From Brachycybe producta (Eukaryota > Arthropoda > Diplopoda > Playtdesmida > Andrognathidae): 64,000 nucleotides of DNA. Location: NCBI GenBank assembly GCA_036925085.1, contig JAUPFP010000011.1:1820797-1884796 (forward strand), read 5' to 3'. Shown piece after piece: positions 55,308-64,000 of the stretch (its first letter is position 1; every line of letters begins with the position of its first letter). Both the position numbers and the translations under genes were made by a program. Below the pieces are notes generated by a model. That model worked only from the letters and a program-made list of their open reading frames with translations. It was not told the origin of the DNA and made no database searches.

Positions 55308-55557
55308 GCATTAATGTTAGACGACGGACTGTCTGGAATAATGAAAGAAGAAAATTAGGAATTATTAAAGCATTAATGTTGGACAATGGACTGTCCGGAA
55401 TTAAGAGAAATAGAAATAAGAGTGATTAAAGCATTAGTGTTGGACGACGGACTGTCCGGAAATAAGTAAAAGAAAATAAGAATAATTAAAACATTAATGT
55501 TGGACGACGGACTGTCCGGAATTATGAAAAGGAAAATTAAGAATGATTGAAACAGTA
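55308..55557 (+). repeat. 61-bp tandem repeat between pol and env
   Basis: Four units spaced 60-62 bp, each with GCATTAATGTTGGACGACGG followed by ACTGTCCGGA. Within each unit GGAC and GTCC arms can pair as a short stem-loop. The region 55072-55950 is otherwise non-coding. Confidence 0.85.
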
Positions 55558-55928
55558 ATGATAAAAAAATAGTGAGTGTTGAGAAAATAAGTATATTTTG
55601 AAAAGAGAGTATAGAAATAAAATTGAATCAAAGAAGTTCTCATTAAAGATCTAAGCTAGGAAAATAATTGTTGTAAAGCAACAAAGGCTAGTAAAGATTG
55701 ACAGATTATGCTAAAGAAGAATTTAATAGAAATAGTAGAAGCTTAGGGGGCAGGAGACCCACTACTAATGAATATAGGAAGAAGAGATTAATGAAATTGA
55801 AATATTGTTTGTAGGAATTGAGATTTTGTTTTAAAGAGTTTGAAATTGTTGTTTAAAGATGTTGAGGAAATTGATTAACTATTTGTTATAAGTGTATAAT
55901 GATTTGGTTTTAGGAGATGAGAAGTTTG

Positions 55929-55941
55929 TTTATTTCAGATA
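55929..55941 (+). promoter_or_regulatory. Candidate splice acceptor for env
   Basis: TTTATTTCAG ending at 55938 lies 13 bases upstream of the env ATG. With the LTR donor at 44971 it would yield a subgenomic env message. Confidence 0.5.
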
Positions 55942-55951
55942 AAAGGAAGAA

Positions 55952-58645
55952 ATGGCGTTCGATAAGATGATTGGAATTTTGCTGTTGTGGACGATAGCAG
56001 TCACGGGACAGGAATATTACGACATCGAAATTTGTAATTGGAAGAAAGGTGAAAAGGTTTGCAAAGAAGCGGTTATAAACAGTCCGGAACCGTATTCGGA
56101 TAAAATGTGCCCGCAAAATGGTTGCAGAGAATGTATGGTTAAATGGGTTACAAAATTAATAAGTAAAGAGGGAAAAAGCGAATCAGCTGTAGAATTTCAA
56201 GTTAAGCAAACAGAAGAAACAAATGGTAACAGTGAAATGTATAAGTGCCAAAATAGAGGAATGCCATGTAGTTGTGCTAAAAATGATACTTGTTCAGGAA
56301 CAGAACAATATTGCAAAAGCACAAGAAAATGCGCAAGTAAGAAGACAGAATGTCATTGCGAAATAGTTCGAGCAAATACAAGATTAATACATGTGAACAA
56401 AAAGGGTATTGAATCAGAAGGATTTGAAATAATATCTTATAGAGAATGTTACTTCAACACATCTGAGTTAAAATATGGAAGGAAAAGAAAACGTATTGGG
56501 CGAAATTTATTGGGAATGGATACGTTCAAAATTGAGGAAGGGGTAAACTTCATCAAATTTAATGATCCCGTCATAACAGTAAGTGCAGAAGGCACAGTTA
56601 TAATTAGAAAAGACGGAGTAGAAAGAAGTTTACATGTGGGAAAAAAGAAACAGGTTATTATAAATCCTGAATTTGGTATGGAATCTGGTACCCTTCATAT
56701 CATCTTCATTTCCACAGAAGGTCATATGATGGAAGGAAAGTTCCATATTGAAGGTAAAGATATATGTCACAGATTAAAATGTGTTTTATGTTATGAGTTT
56801 GTCTATAATATTCAATGTATGCCAACATATCTAACATATGCTATAATCATATTATTGATGTTAATGACTAGTATTGTTGTTTTATATATCAAAGCAGTGT
56901 TGAAATCATTATGGAATTTATTATCTTGGTTTATTATGTGTTCATTGTTTATATATCGTATTGGTAAAAAGTGTTTAAAGGTATCTATGGTTATTGGTGT
57001 CGCTAGTGGTCGATCCGTAAAAAATAAAGTCAAAAAGGTTAAAGATAAGTATGATGATTTGGAAACAGGTACTTTATCAAGAAATAGTATCCTGAGTCCA
57101 ACAGTCATTACTATAATAATTTTGATAGGATTTTTATTAAGTTTGGTTTCAAGTGCACAAGCGAAATGCACAGAACATAAAATGATAAAATCACAAATTA
57201 CTGAATGTCAAGAAACGAATCAGGGACAAAAATGTTCCCTAGCCACATCAATACAGGTAACTTTAACCAATTTAGAGTATACTGCATGTTTATGGCTAAC
57301 TGATCATCAAGAAAACTATGTTGCAAGTGTTGAAATAAGATTTGAAAGTGTAAATTGTGAATGGCGAACGGAAAGATTATACTATACATTTCCAACCGAG
57401 CTATTCACTTTAAATCAAATTGCATGTCCTCAAAATAAGTATTGTGGATGGGGAGATCATTGTCACCCAGATTACAAATTTGAATTGTTAACTAAAGAAG
57501 CTTTAGATTGGCCAGGAGTAACAGATTGTTTTCCAGGTGATTCTGGAACTTCATGTTTTATTGCCAGTAGACAACCATGTCATCATTTCCGATGGTATTT
57601 GAAACCTGATTATAAAAATGTATTTGAAGTAAGAAAAATTTCTAGTATGAAGTGTCACCCTAAAATAATATTGACTATTAAGAATAATGATACTGAGACA
57701 AAATATGCAATCCGGTCGGCAAAAGAAGTGCCCGATCAAATATATGTTGAAGTAGTTGGAGTTTTTGATCAAGCTACTGATATTATTTCCAAGCATTTGA
57801 TAATCAAACATGGGAATGGGTCAGAAGCTTATTTAGATACAGCTGCAGAATTCTCAAGACCCTATAGAGGCCAAATTGGGGATGTACAAGCTGGTGAAGC
57901 CATATCAAAGGATTTTTTATTTGATAAAAGAATGGTAGAATGTAGTTTCTTTGAGTCACGAATGACTTGTACGAAACAACAATCATATCTAGAATTAATG
58001 ATGCAAAGTAAAAGGAATCTAATACCTATGGCATTAACGAATCATAAAGTGTTTGTTGACAAAGAAGGCCGATTGAAATCTTCTTTAATTGTATCTAGCC
58101 CAGCAGTAGTACATTTAATAGTAGAAAACTATCAGGTCATATTAAGTACAGTTCGAGTGTGTCCCCGTATATTAAGAATAGTAGCTCATCAGGGGTGTTA
58201 TTCTTGTTCAATATTAGCAGTATTGCAAATTGAAGCAATTAGTACATGTTTTCCAGGAACAGTAACAATTACCTTTGAAGACATACCTATGAGTACCAGA
58301 GCTCTCACTCTCACTACTAGTGCCAAAATATATGATATACAGATACAGATTAGTAAAAAATGTATTTCCGATAAAGTGTGTTTACAATCGCGAGTTGGAG
58401 TGTCGTGCGAGAAATTTGAAGGATGCTTCGAAGAACCACAGTTGAATCTTCAAAGAACTTTCGATGCTCGTGTTACATCTGTTGGAGGATATTCTCCAGG
58501 CGACGAATTTACGTTCTCATCAATCTTTCCAAACTTTTTGGGAAGCTTGGGATCTATGTTCTACGCTCCGTTCATGATCGGACTAAGTATATTAGGATCA
58601 TGTTTTGTGTTTTCATGTGTGCTCAGCATGATGCGAATGAGATAA
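55952..58645 (+). CDS. env: Env-like membrane glycoprotein with Gn-Gc type layout (897 aa)
   Basis: Putative surface and fusion glycoprotein. A signal peptide occupies about residues 1-20. A cysteine-rich ectodomain (about 20-285) follows, then a transmembrane segment near 292-316 (IIILLMLMTSIVVLYI) and a second hydrophobic patch at 324-342. A short basic cytoplasmic stretch leads to an internal signal-like helix at about 384-404 ending SSAQA, with a second cysteine-rich ectodomain starting KC at 405. In that ectodomain, C492-x5-C498-x5-C504 encloses CGWGDHC, a candidate fusion loop, followed by DCFPGDSGTSC at about 524. This order and the cysteine pattern resemble the phlebovirus-type G2 class II fusion domain known from some invertebrate retroelement Env proteins. 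A C-terminal membrane anchor (about 868-892) ends with a short basic tail. The ORF is intact. Family assignment rests on motif and layout only. Confidence 0.75.
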   Translation: MAFDKMIGILLLWTIAVTGQEYYDIEICNWKKGEKVCKEAVINSPEPYSDKMCPQNGCRECMVKWVTKLISKEGKSESAVEFQVKQTEETNGNSEMYKCQNRGMPCSCAKNDTCSGTEQYCKSTRKCASKKTECHCEIVRANTRLIHVNKKGIESEGFEIISYRECYFNTSELKYGRKRKRIGRNLLGMDTFKIEEGVNFIKFNDPVITVSAEGTVIIRKDGVERSLHVGKKKQVIINPEFGMESGTLHIIFISTEGHMMEGKFHIEGKDICHRLKCVLCYEFVYNIQCMPTYLTYAIIILLMLMTSIVVLYIKAVLKSLWNLLSWFIMCSLFIYRIGKKCLKVSMVIGVASGRSVKNKVKKVKDKYDDLETGTLSRNSILSPTVITIIILIGFLLSLVSSAQAKCTEHKMIKSQITECQETNQGQKCSLATSIQVTLTNLEYTACLWLTDHQENYVASVEIRFESVNCEWRTERLYYTFPTELFTLNQIACPQNKYCGWGDHCHPDYKFELLTKEALDWPGVTDCFPGDSGTSCFIASRQPCHHFRWYLKPDYKNVFEVRKISSMKCHPKIILTIKNNDTETKYAIRSAKEVPDQIYVEVVGVFDQATDIISKHLIIKHGNGSEAYLDTAAEFSRPYRGQIGDVQAGEAISKDFLFDKRMVECSFFESRMTCTKQQSYLELMMQSKRNLIPMALTNHKVFVDKEGRLKSSLIVSSPAVVHLIVENYQVILSTVRVCPRILRIVAHQGCYSCSILAVLQIEAISTCFPGTVTITFEDIPMSTRALTLTTSAKIYDIQIQISKKCISDKVCLQSRVGVSCEKFEGCFEEPQLNLQRTFDARVTSVGGYSPGDEFTFSSIFPNFLGSLGSMFYAPFMIGLSILGSCFVFSCVLSMMRMR

Positions 58646-59209
58646 CTGTACTCATCTTTCACTATGAAACAACAGTGAAAGGGAGAAAATTATTTTCTCA
58701 ATATTGCATCTATAATATACATCGAGAAGAATTATCTACAACAACGATACTGTAGAAGTTGTGACATTTTACCAGGTGATAAAATCTGTGAAAATGTACC
58801 AAAAAAGACTTCTAAAACAGTTTAAAGAAAGACATCAAAGAAAAGATCAGCCCATGACATCACACAAAAAGATGAACATGGATGATTTCTAAACATCATA
58901 AAGGTTGGAAAGAAGGAAAAAATTCAAGACATCAGAGATGAAAAGAATCAAGACATCAATGAAGAGAGAATTCAAGACTTCTGAGAATAATTAAGAGAAG
59001 ACAGCAGATGGACAGCATGGAAGACCACAGGAATCCATATGATTAAAGGCATCACGAAGATATGAAGATGACCAAGTGTGATGGCACGAAAGACTGAATT
59101 TCTGAACTTATTTGTGAGTAGAGACTTAATGGAAATATTGTGTTTTTAGATGTGAATTTTAAAATGTTATTAGGCTAGATTTGATGGTTAGAATGTAACA
59201 TTTTTGAGA

Positions 59210-59415
59210 GTGAAGAGTGAAGGGAAAACAGAATAATTTGAAAATAGAATTGGTACAATAGAAAAATGAAGAGATTAATGTCCAATGAAGAGTGAAGAGA
59301 AAACATAGAATAATTTGAAAATAGAATTGGTACAATAGAAAAATGAAGAGATTAATGTCCAATGAAGAGTGAAGAGAAAACATAGAATAATTTGAAAATA
59401 GAATTGGTACAGTAA
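59210..59415 (+). repeat. 77-bp tandem repeat, about 2.7 copies
   Basis: Units share GAAGAGTGAAGAGAAAACAT, AATTTGAAAATAGAATTGGT and GAGATTAATGTCCAAT and are almost identical, so expansion was recent. Confidence 0.85.
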
Positions 59416-59579
59416 AGAAACAAAGATGAAATTGATATCGAAGGAAACAAGAAAATATGTGGACTTTATATATAGAACATAGAATGATGTTGCTTATAAA
59501 CTAGTATTATATTAGTATTATCCTGATTATCTAACAAAAACAGGGCTTATTTTAATATTACTTATATATTATTGGAGAT

Positions 59580-59782
59580 ATCCTGTCGACTATATAATTG
59601 TATCGACTGTGTATCCGGTCGACCATATAATCAAGCAGAAATTATGCTAATACCTATGTAACGGTGGGCTAATGAAGTAGTATCCTGTTGACAAAGCAAA
59701 AGTAAAGTGAAGAGAAAATAGGAAACATGATGTAAAAGGGTATATCCTGTCGACAAAATAATGGAAGATAATCCTGTCGGCT
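59580..59782 (+). promoter_or_regulatory. Cluster of five motifs complementary to the primer-binding site
   Basis: ATCCTGTCGACT (59580-59591), ATCCGGTCGACC (59613-59624), ATCCTGTTGAC (59682-59692), ATCCTGTCGAC (59744-59754) and TAATCCTGTCGGCT (59769-59782). The first is an exact 12-base complement of the primer site and equals the 3' T stem/acceptor of the inferred tRNA-Ser. The core GTCGAC is self-complementary. A role in 5'-3' genome contact or dimerisation is inference. Confidence 0.5.
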
Positions 59783-60033
59783 AAAGGAATACTAAACAAA
59801 AAACAGCAATGATGACAGAATCATATTGGTGAGACGTAAAGTCTTAATGATCCAATGAAAATTGATTCGGAAGAAATTCCCTTGCATAAAATATCACAAA
59901 GATGATAGCAAGAAAATCTGAGCTGACTTAGAAATCATACAAGATATGATTATACACACTTAATAAACATAAAGTTAATTAAAGGGATTGAAAGGGATTT
60001 TGTATTGACATTGATAAAGAGAAGTAACATTTT

Positions 60034-60045
60034 AGGGGGTAGGGA
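60034..60045 (+). promoter_or_regulatory. Polypurine tract
   Basis: AGGGGGTAGGGA directly abuts the 3' LTR (TGTTAGG), the expected place for plus-strand DNA priming; a single T interrupts it. Confidence 0.8.
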
Positions 60046-62258
60046 TGTTAGGTGTTGAAAAAATAAGTAAAGCAACACCTAACAATAATTTGAAAGAGGG
60101 GCAGAAATTAGTAAAAGAGAAAATTAAAATAAAGTAAAAAGAGAAAGAGGCGGAGCTAGAAAGAGAAACAATGAAAGAGAAGTAAAAAAGAGAAGAAAAA
60201 ATGAGGAAATAAAAAATGGCGGGAAAGTAGTAGTAAAAGAGGGGGTGGATAAAGTATGAATGAATCACACCCACACACACACACTCATAGTAAACAGAGG
60301 CAAAAAAGGGAGAGGCTGAAAAAAAGTAAAAGAAACCCACCCACCCATAAGAGAATGACGAAGCAAGAAGAAAGTCAAAGAAAGGGGGGAAACAAAAAAG
60401 AAACCCACCCACACAAGTAAAAAGTAATAAAAAGTTTTTAAAGAAAACAAGAGAGGGGGGAAATAGAAAGACTAAACCCACCCACACACACTTTAGAAGG
60501 GTGAGCCCAAATAAGTGTACCATGTTAAATAAAAACTTTTTTACAAAATTAAATGTAATTAAAGAATGAAAAGAGTGGAAAACATACTATAAAGTGTAAT
60601 AGATAGATAGATGAAGTGGTTAATTAACCTGATATAATCTGATTACCTAGTGGAGTGTAAAATAAGAGAAAAGTAAAGTTGAACAATGAAAAAGTTTAAA
60701 TGTGACACTTAAAGAAGAAAAACATATGGTTTATACTTCATACTCACACGGTAGAAGACCACCTGTTTTACAAATAATTATGACGTCATTATAGAAAAAA
60801 AATAAAAAGAAAGAAGGGATGGAAAAAGTGTAACAAGATACTTTTTACCATACACTCTCTTCAATATGCAAAACAGCAAAGTAATAAAAAGTTTAAAAGA
60901 AAAAGTAAAGCACATAACAGGTTCTCAACACATTAAGAAAAGGGCCGTTAATAATATATAGAGTATATTGAAGACTATAGAGAGGAAACTTATGAATGAG
61001 TATAATGAAAAGAATGGAACAATATGTGAAGTCAAACATAACCCAAAAGAGGTACCGACAAGTAGCGAAAGAGTTGTATGATGTTAGGGTTCTCAACAGA
61101 GTAGGGGTAAAAGGGCCAAAATCGTATTTAAATAGAAATACATTTCGGAGGGCCTAGAAAACCAAATAAAGGAACATTGGGAATGTTAGTCATTCAAATG
61201 AAATGTTATGAGTTGCCGAAAACTAAAACTTTCGATGAAAAGTTAAAAGGTTAACTATTCTAATTCATAGAAAATGACGGTTAGTGGAAATAACAGTATG
61301 TATCGACGATCGTAAAAAATTTATAAAAAATCCAAATTGTAATTTTACGACCGGATGCATATTAGGCAGATGTTCGTAGAAGAAGATCAAAAGCCAGTTG
61401 ACCGATTGGTTATTTTAATTTTAGAAAATTAATTCTAACCAATCAGAATACTTAAAATTCATTTCTGACTAAACAAGATGCGATGAACATCGTATTCTAG
61501 AGAGAGTCCTACATTGGAGTTCTAGAAGAGAGGACATATGTTATAGATTTAGTAAAAAGAAAGAAGAAAGACCTTAGAAGAAATTTAGAGGATGAGACTT
61601 AGAAGAAATTTAAAGAATAGGACTTAGAATTATTTTGAATTGAGTTTGTGAATTCATTTAGACTTAGAATTATTTTGAATTGAGTTTGTGAAGTCATTTG
61701 GATTTAGAATTATTTTGAATTGAGTTTGTGAAGTCATTTAGACTTAGAATTATTTTGAATTGAGTTTGTGAAGTCATTTGGACTTAGAATTATTTTGAAT
61801 TGAGTTTGTGAAGTCATTTAGACTTAGAATTATTTTGAATTGAGTTTGTGAAGTCATTTAGACTTAGAATTATTTTGAATTGAGTTTGTGAAGTCATTTG
61901 GACTTAGAGTTGTTTTGAGTTGAGTTTGTGAAGTGTTTTGAGAAATAAACCTAGGAGTTGGTTTTTCATGTAATTTGGATTTTGAGTCTGAGACCAGGAA
62001 AGTGTTTTCACGAAGCTATAATTCTCCGAAGACAACAAGAAGCCATCTAAGGTAAGGTTAACAACTCTTGTTATCTTTATTAGGCCCAGTCCAAGAAAAT
62101 TAAAAAATTACTACCACTCACTGATAAACTACAAAACCCATTCCCTACATAAGCCTTCATTGGCTGGGAGGGTCGAACCCTAAACCCAATAGGTACTATT
62201 TGGCTGAAAGGGGAATCACAGAACACCACTGTGATAGCCGTGAAAACGGAAACTTACA
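60046..62258 (+). repeat. 3' LTR
   Basis: 2,213 bp. It matches the 5' LTR base for base in all stretches compared, apart from one A fewer in the run at about 60183-60188. It includes the same 40-bp array (61622-61941), AATAAA (61944-61949) and donor-like GTAAGG (62052). Confidence 0.93.
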
Positions 62259-62262
62259 AAAC
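62259..62262. repeat. Target site duplication, right copy (AAAC)
   Basis: Matches 42960-42963; see the left copy. Confidence 0.75.
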
Positions 62263-62640
62263 CATAGGGGCCCCACCAAGGGGCCGACCCAGCAGTCATC
62301 TTCCAGGAAATATACAAATGCCATTTTCCCACAAACTGAATCAGTAACCAATTTTCAGTTTGTTGTGGAAAGTTTTTCTCATCAGCAACAGAGAGTTTTC
62401 ATAACAACACAAAAAAGAAATAAGTTTTATCGAAAATCCACTGGGGAACCTCCATATATTTACAAAAACCGAAGACTGCAGGTTCTACTACCAACAAACC
62501 ATGCGAAAAAGACATATTTGGCTTGTAACCAGCTTGGAATCAAAGAAATCATAAATCTTGAAAGAGGTGGTGGTTTTCCCCCCTTTAACAAAATTTTTCA
62601 GTCCTTTCCATAGTAGTCATCATGCCTTACAATAGAGGCT
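62263..62640 (+). other. Right flank of the insertion with an unrecognised open stretch
   Basis: A frame without stops runs from inside the LTR to 62613; the flank part reads NFQFVVESFSHQQQRVFITT and VLLPTNHAKKTYLACNQLGI. There is no own start codon before the LTR boundary and no family was recognised. It could be a fragment of the older element that was interrupted. Confidence 0.3.
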
Positions 62641-64000
62641 CATGGCGGGTCGCCATAATGCACCAAAAGACTCATCAAGCGATGAGGAAGTGGTAGAAAG
62701 AAATGCCACCCTACCACCAGCGACTGATGAACCCATGGAGAGACACTCGTGCGGGGACTGCTAGTGAGCCTGCCACTAGACCACTATCACCTGGGTCCAG
62801 TTCTAAGCGTCGGCACCATTCTGTCCCTGAGAACTTTCATTGATGTGGAGAAAAATGACAGAAGCCCTCCTTCCGACACCCAGCCAATGTGGGTCACGAG
62901 GGGAACCAGAAGTACCTATCATTCTGGTTCCCCTCACCGCCGCCACCTCTTGTCACTGGGCTGAACAATGGGAGGACCAAACTGACATCTCCACGATGCT
63001 ACTGGGACCTCCCAAAGACTTCTGGAAGAGTCTGGCCCCTGGCCAGATGATTCCAGGAGGAGTTGGGCAATGGGGCACAAGTCATCTGGACCCACCTTAC
63101 CAACCGCTGCTGAACAAGAACTACAAAGATTAGAAGAGGAGCGATGCCACCGGATGCAAGAGGAAACCCGGATCATGGGCAAAAAAGACCTGATATTTCC
63201 AGCTGGCTTGTCTCCGCCTGGCAGAGTTAGGCTTCCCCTATACGGCCACGCTTCCCCAGGAGAAGATAAGTAAAATTGAAGCTCTTCTGGAGGCGGCACA
63301 ATGCCCAGCTGTGGGAGCCGCATCTGGACACTCTGTCACCGACACTGCCTCCTTCAACGACACCACCTACTACCGGCCTGACTCCGACAAAGCCTCATCA
63401 AGGGACCATCCCAAAGACAACAACACACCCACGAAGAAAGCCACCATCAAGAAAGCAGCCCTCCCAGGACCGTCATCGATCCCAGAGGAACCACTCCCCA
63501 AGACAACAATGCTCCTCTCACCGACCACACTCCACTCACCGTCAAGATCACCAGGAGTAACGCCGCCAACCTCAGGATCTCTGCCACTATCTGGATGCCA
63601 AGACCGGAGGACACTAAAGTCACGCTCCGCAAGGGTCCACTCATCCAGCAGCCGACCCCTGATGGAGACACCAGTACCCAAGCCCACATGTGTGCCTCAA
63701 CCTCCTGAAGCTCTTCAGCCACCACATCAGTGCCATCGCCATCACCAGCTGCTGCTACGCGAGAATATTTTCTTGCTCAGCAGAAAAAATGACAGACATG
63801 GTGTTGGACTTCGCCAGGCGAGGATGGGATCCCCGCAAGACCAGGGAATCCTTCTTCTCTAGAACCGGCCACCAATTTCCAAAAAAAGCCAGAAGAAGAA
63901 GCCTCGACAGCATGCCCGAGACATGGCCCGGGCAACACTTTTCTGTACCAGACACCCAGAGCTTTCTGGGGGTGCGGGGACTGCACCCCCTGTTCCTGTC
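62641..64000 (+). pseudogene. GC-rich degenerate retroelement-like coding relic
   Basis: Codon-like, GC-rich sequence split over several frames: an N-terminal MAGRHNAPKDSSSDEEVVER, then Pro/Thr/Ser-rich stretches at 63276-63560, and a final open frame from about 63690 to the window end with MVLDFARRGWDPRKTRESFF and VPDTQSFLGVRGLHPLFL. Stops and frame changes are frequent. The type of element is not recognised. Composition resembles the GC-rich blocks at 38.7-40.9 kb on the other side of the insertion. Confidence 0.35.

Larger units (their letters stand above)
58646..60033 (+). other. 3' non-coding region of the retroelement
   Basis: About 1.4 kb, A/G-rich, no convincing ORF. It holds a 77-bp tandem repeat and a cluster of ATCCTGTCGAC words, listed separately. 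Confidence 0.6.
42964..62258 (+). mobile_element. Complete 19.3-kb env-bearing Ty3/gypsy-type LTR retroelement with accessory gene cassette
   Basis: Layout: 5' LTR, primer site, 1.7-kb leader, one Pro/Ser-rich ORF, nine small CCCH-motif ORFs, gag, pol, env, 1.4-kb 3' region, polypurine tract, 3' LTR. The pol domain order (protease, RT, RNase H, integrase) is Ty3/gypsy. All major ORFs are open, the two LTRs look almost identical (a one-base A-run difference was seen in the parts compared) and the target duplication is intact, so insertion was recent. The size is well above the usual 5-12 kb of metazoan gypsy elements, because of the 2.2-kb LTRs and the accessory block. An endogenous retrovirus (errantivirus-like) way of life is possible but inferred. 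Confidence 0.92.

Noticed and set aside
1..64000. CRISPR arrays, bacterial operons, rRNA or functional tRNA genes
   Set aside because: Tandem repeats here lack unique spacers of constant size, coding follows eukaryotic intron rules, and no rRNA or well-folded tRNA was recognised.

Overview
The window is about 64 kb of AT-rich arthropod genomic DNA. The evidence is a Dscam-type immunoglobulin gene with GT-AG introns, two insect-type chemoreceptor-like genes, and many DNA transposon, LINE and LTR relics. The Dscam gene has a variant array only at Ig7 and single-copy Ig2 and Ig3. That hints at an arthropod outside the insect/crustacean hypervariable Dscam1 arrangement, or at a Dscam2-like paralogue. 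The species cannot be named from sequence alone; a chelicerate or myriapod is a guess.

Region 1 (790-14417, minus strand) holds the 5' two thirds of a Dscam-like gene: signal peptide, Ig1-Ig6, an array of five interchangeable Ig7 exons, Ig8, Ig9, FN1 and FN2. The rest (FN3 onward, Ig10, membrane segment, cytoplasmic tail) lies left of the window. I placed every exon boundary by hand from GT/AG sites; phases join without a break. The Ig7 exons are separated by only 33-46 bp, too short to splice to one another, which suggests mutually exclusive use. Introns carry MITEs, a solo LTR and a tRNA-like element.

Region 2 (14418-36250) holds two related seven-transmembrane chemoreceptor-like genes on the plus strand (18932-21654 and 29130-34977). 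Each has one long exon plus three short phase-0 exons, and each carries a single in-frame stop in exon 1. Between and inside them are a P-element/THAP9-type transposase (minus, 25363-27647), a mariner-like transposase relic, a LINE interrupted by a hAT-type MITE, a 700-bp foldback element and several hairpin MITEs.

Region 3 (36250-42963 and 62259-64000) is a bed of older, broken repeats: an LTR with polypurine tract, unrecognised GC-rich frameshifted ORFs and a Ty3/gypsy pol pseudogene.

Region 4 (42964-62258) is the centrepiece: a 19.3-kb LTR retroelement inserted in that bed, with 2.2-kb almost identical LTRs, a 4-bp target duplication (AAAC), a tRNA-Ser-type primer site, intact gag, pol (protease, RT, RNase H, integrase) and an env-like ORF laid out like a bunyavirus Gn-Gc precursor. 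Between the leader and gag lie ten small ORFs. Nine of them form a previously unfamiliar family with eleven copies of a C-x5-C-x(12-15)-C-x2-H motif. An LTR splice donor and acceptor sites just before the first small ORF and before env suggest spliced subgenomic messages. Five short repeats near the 3' end match the complement of the primer-binding site. This accessory cassette is the best candidate for an undescribed system here.
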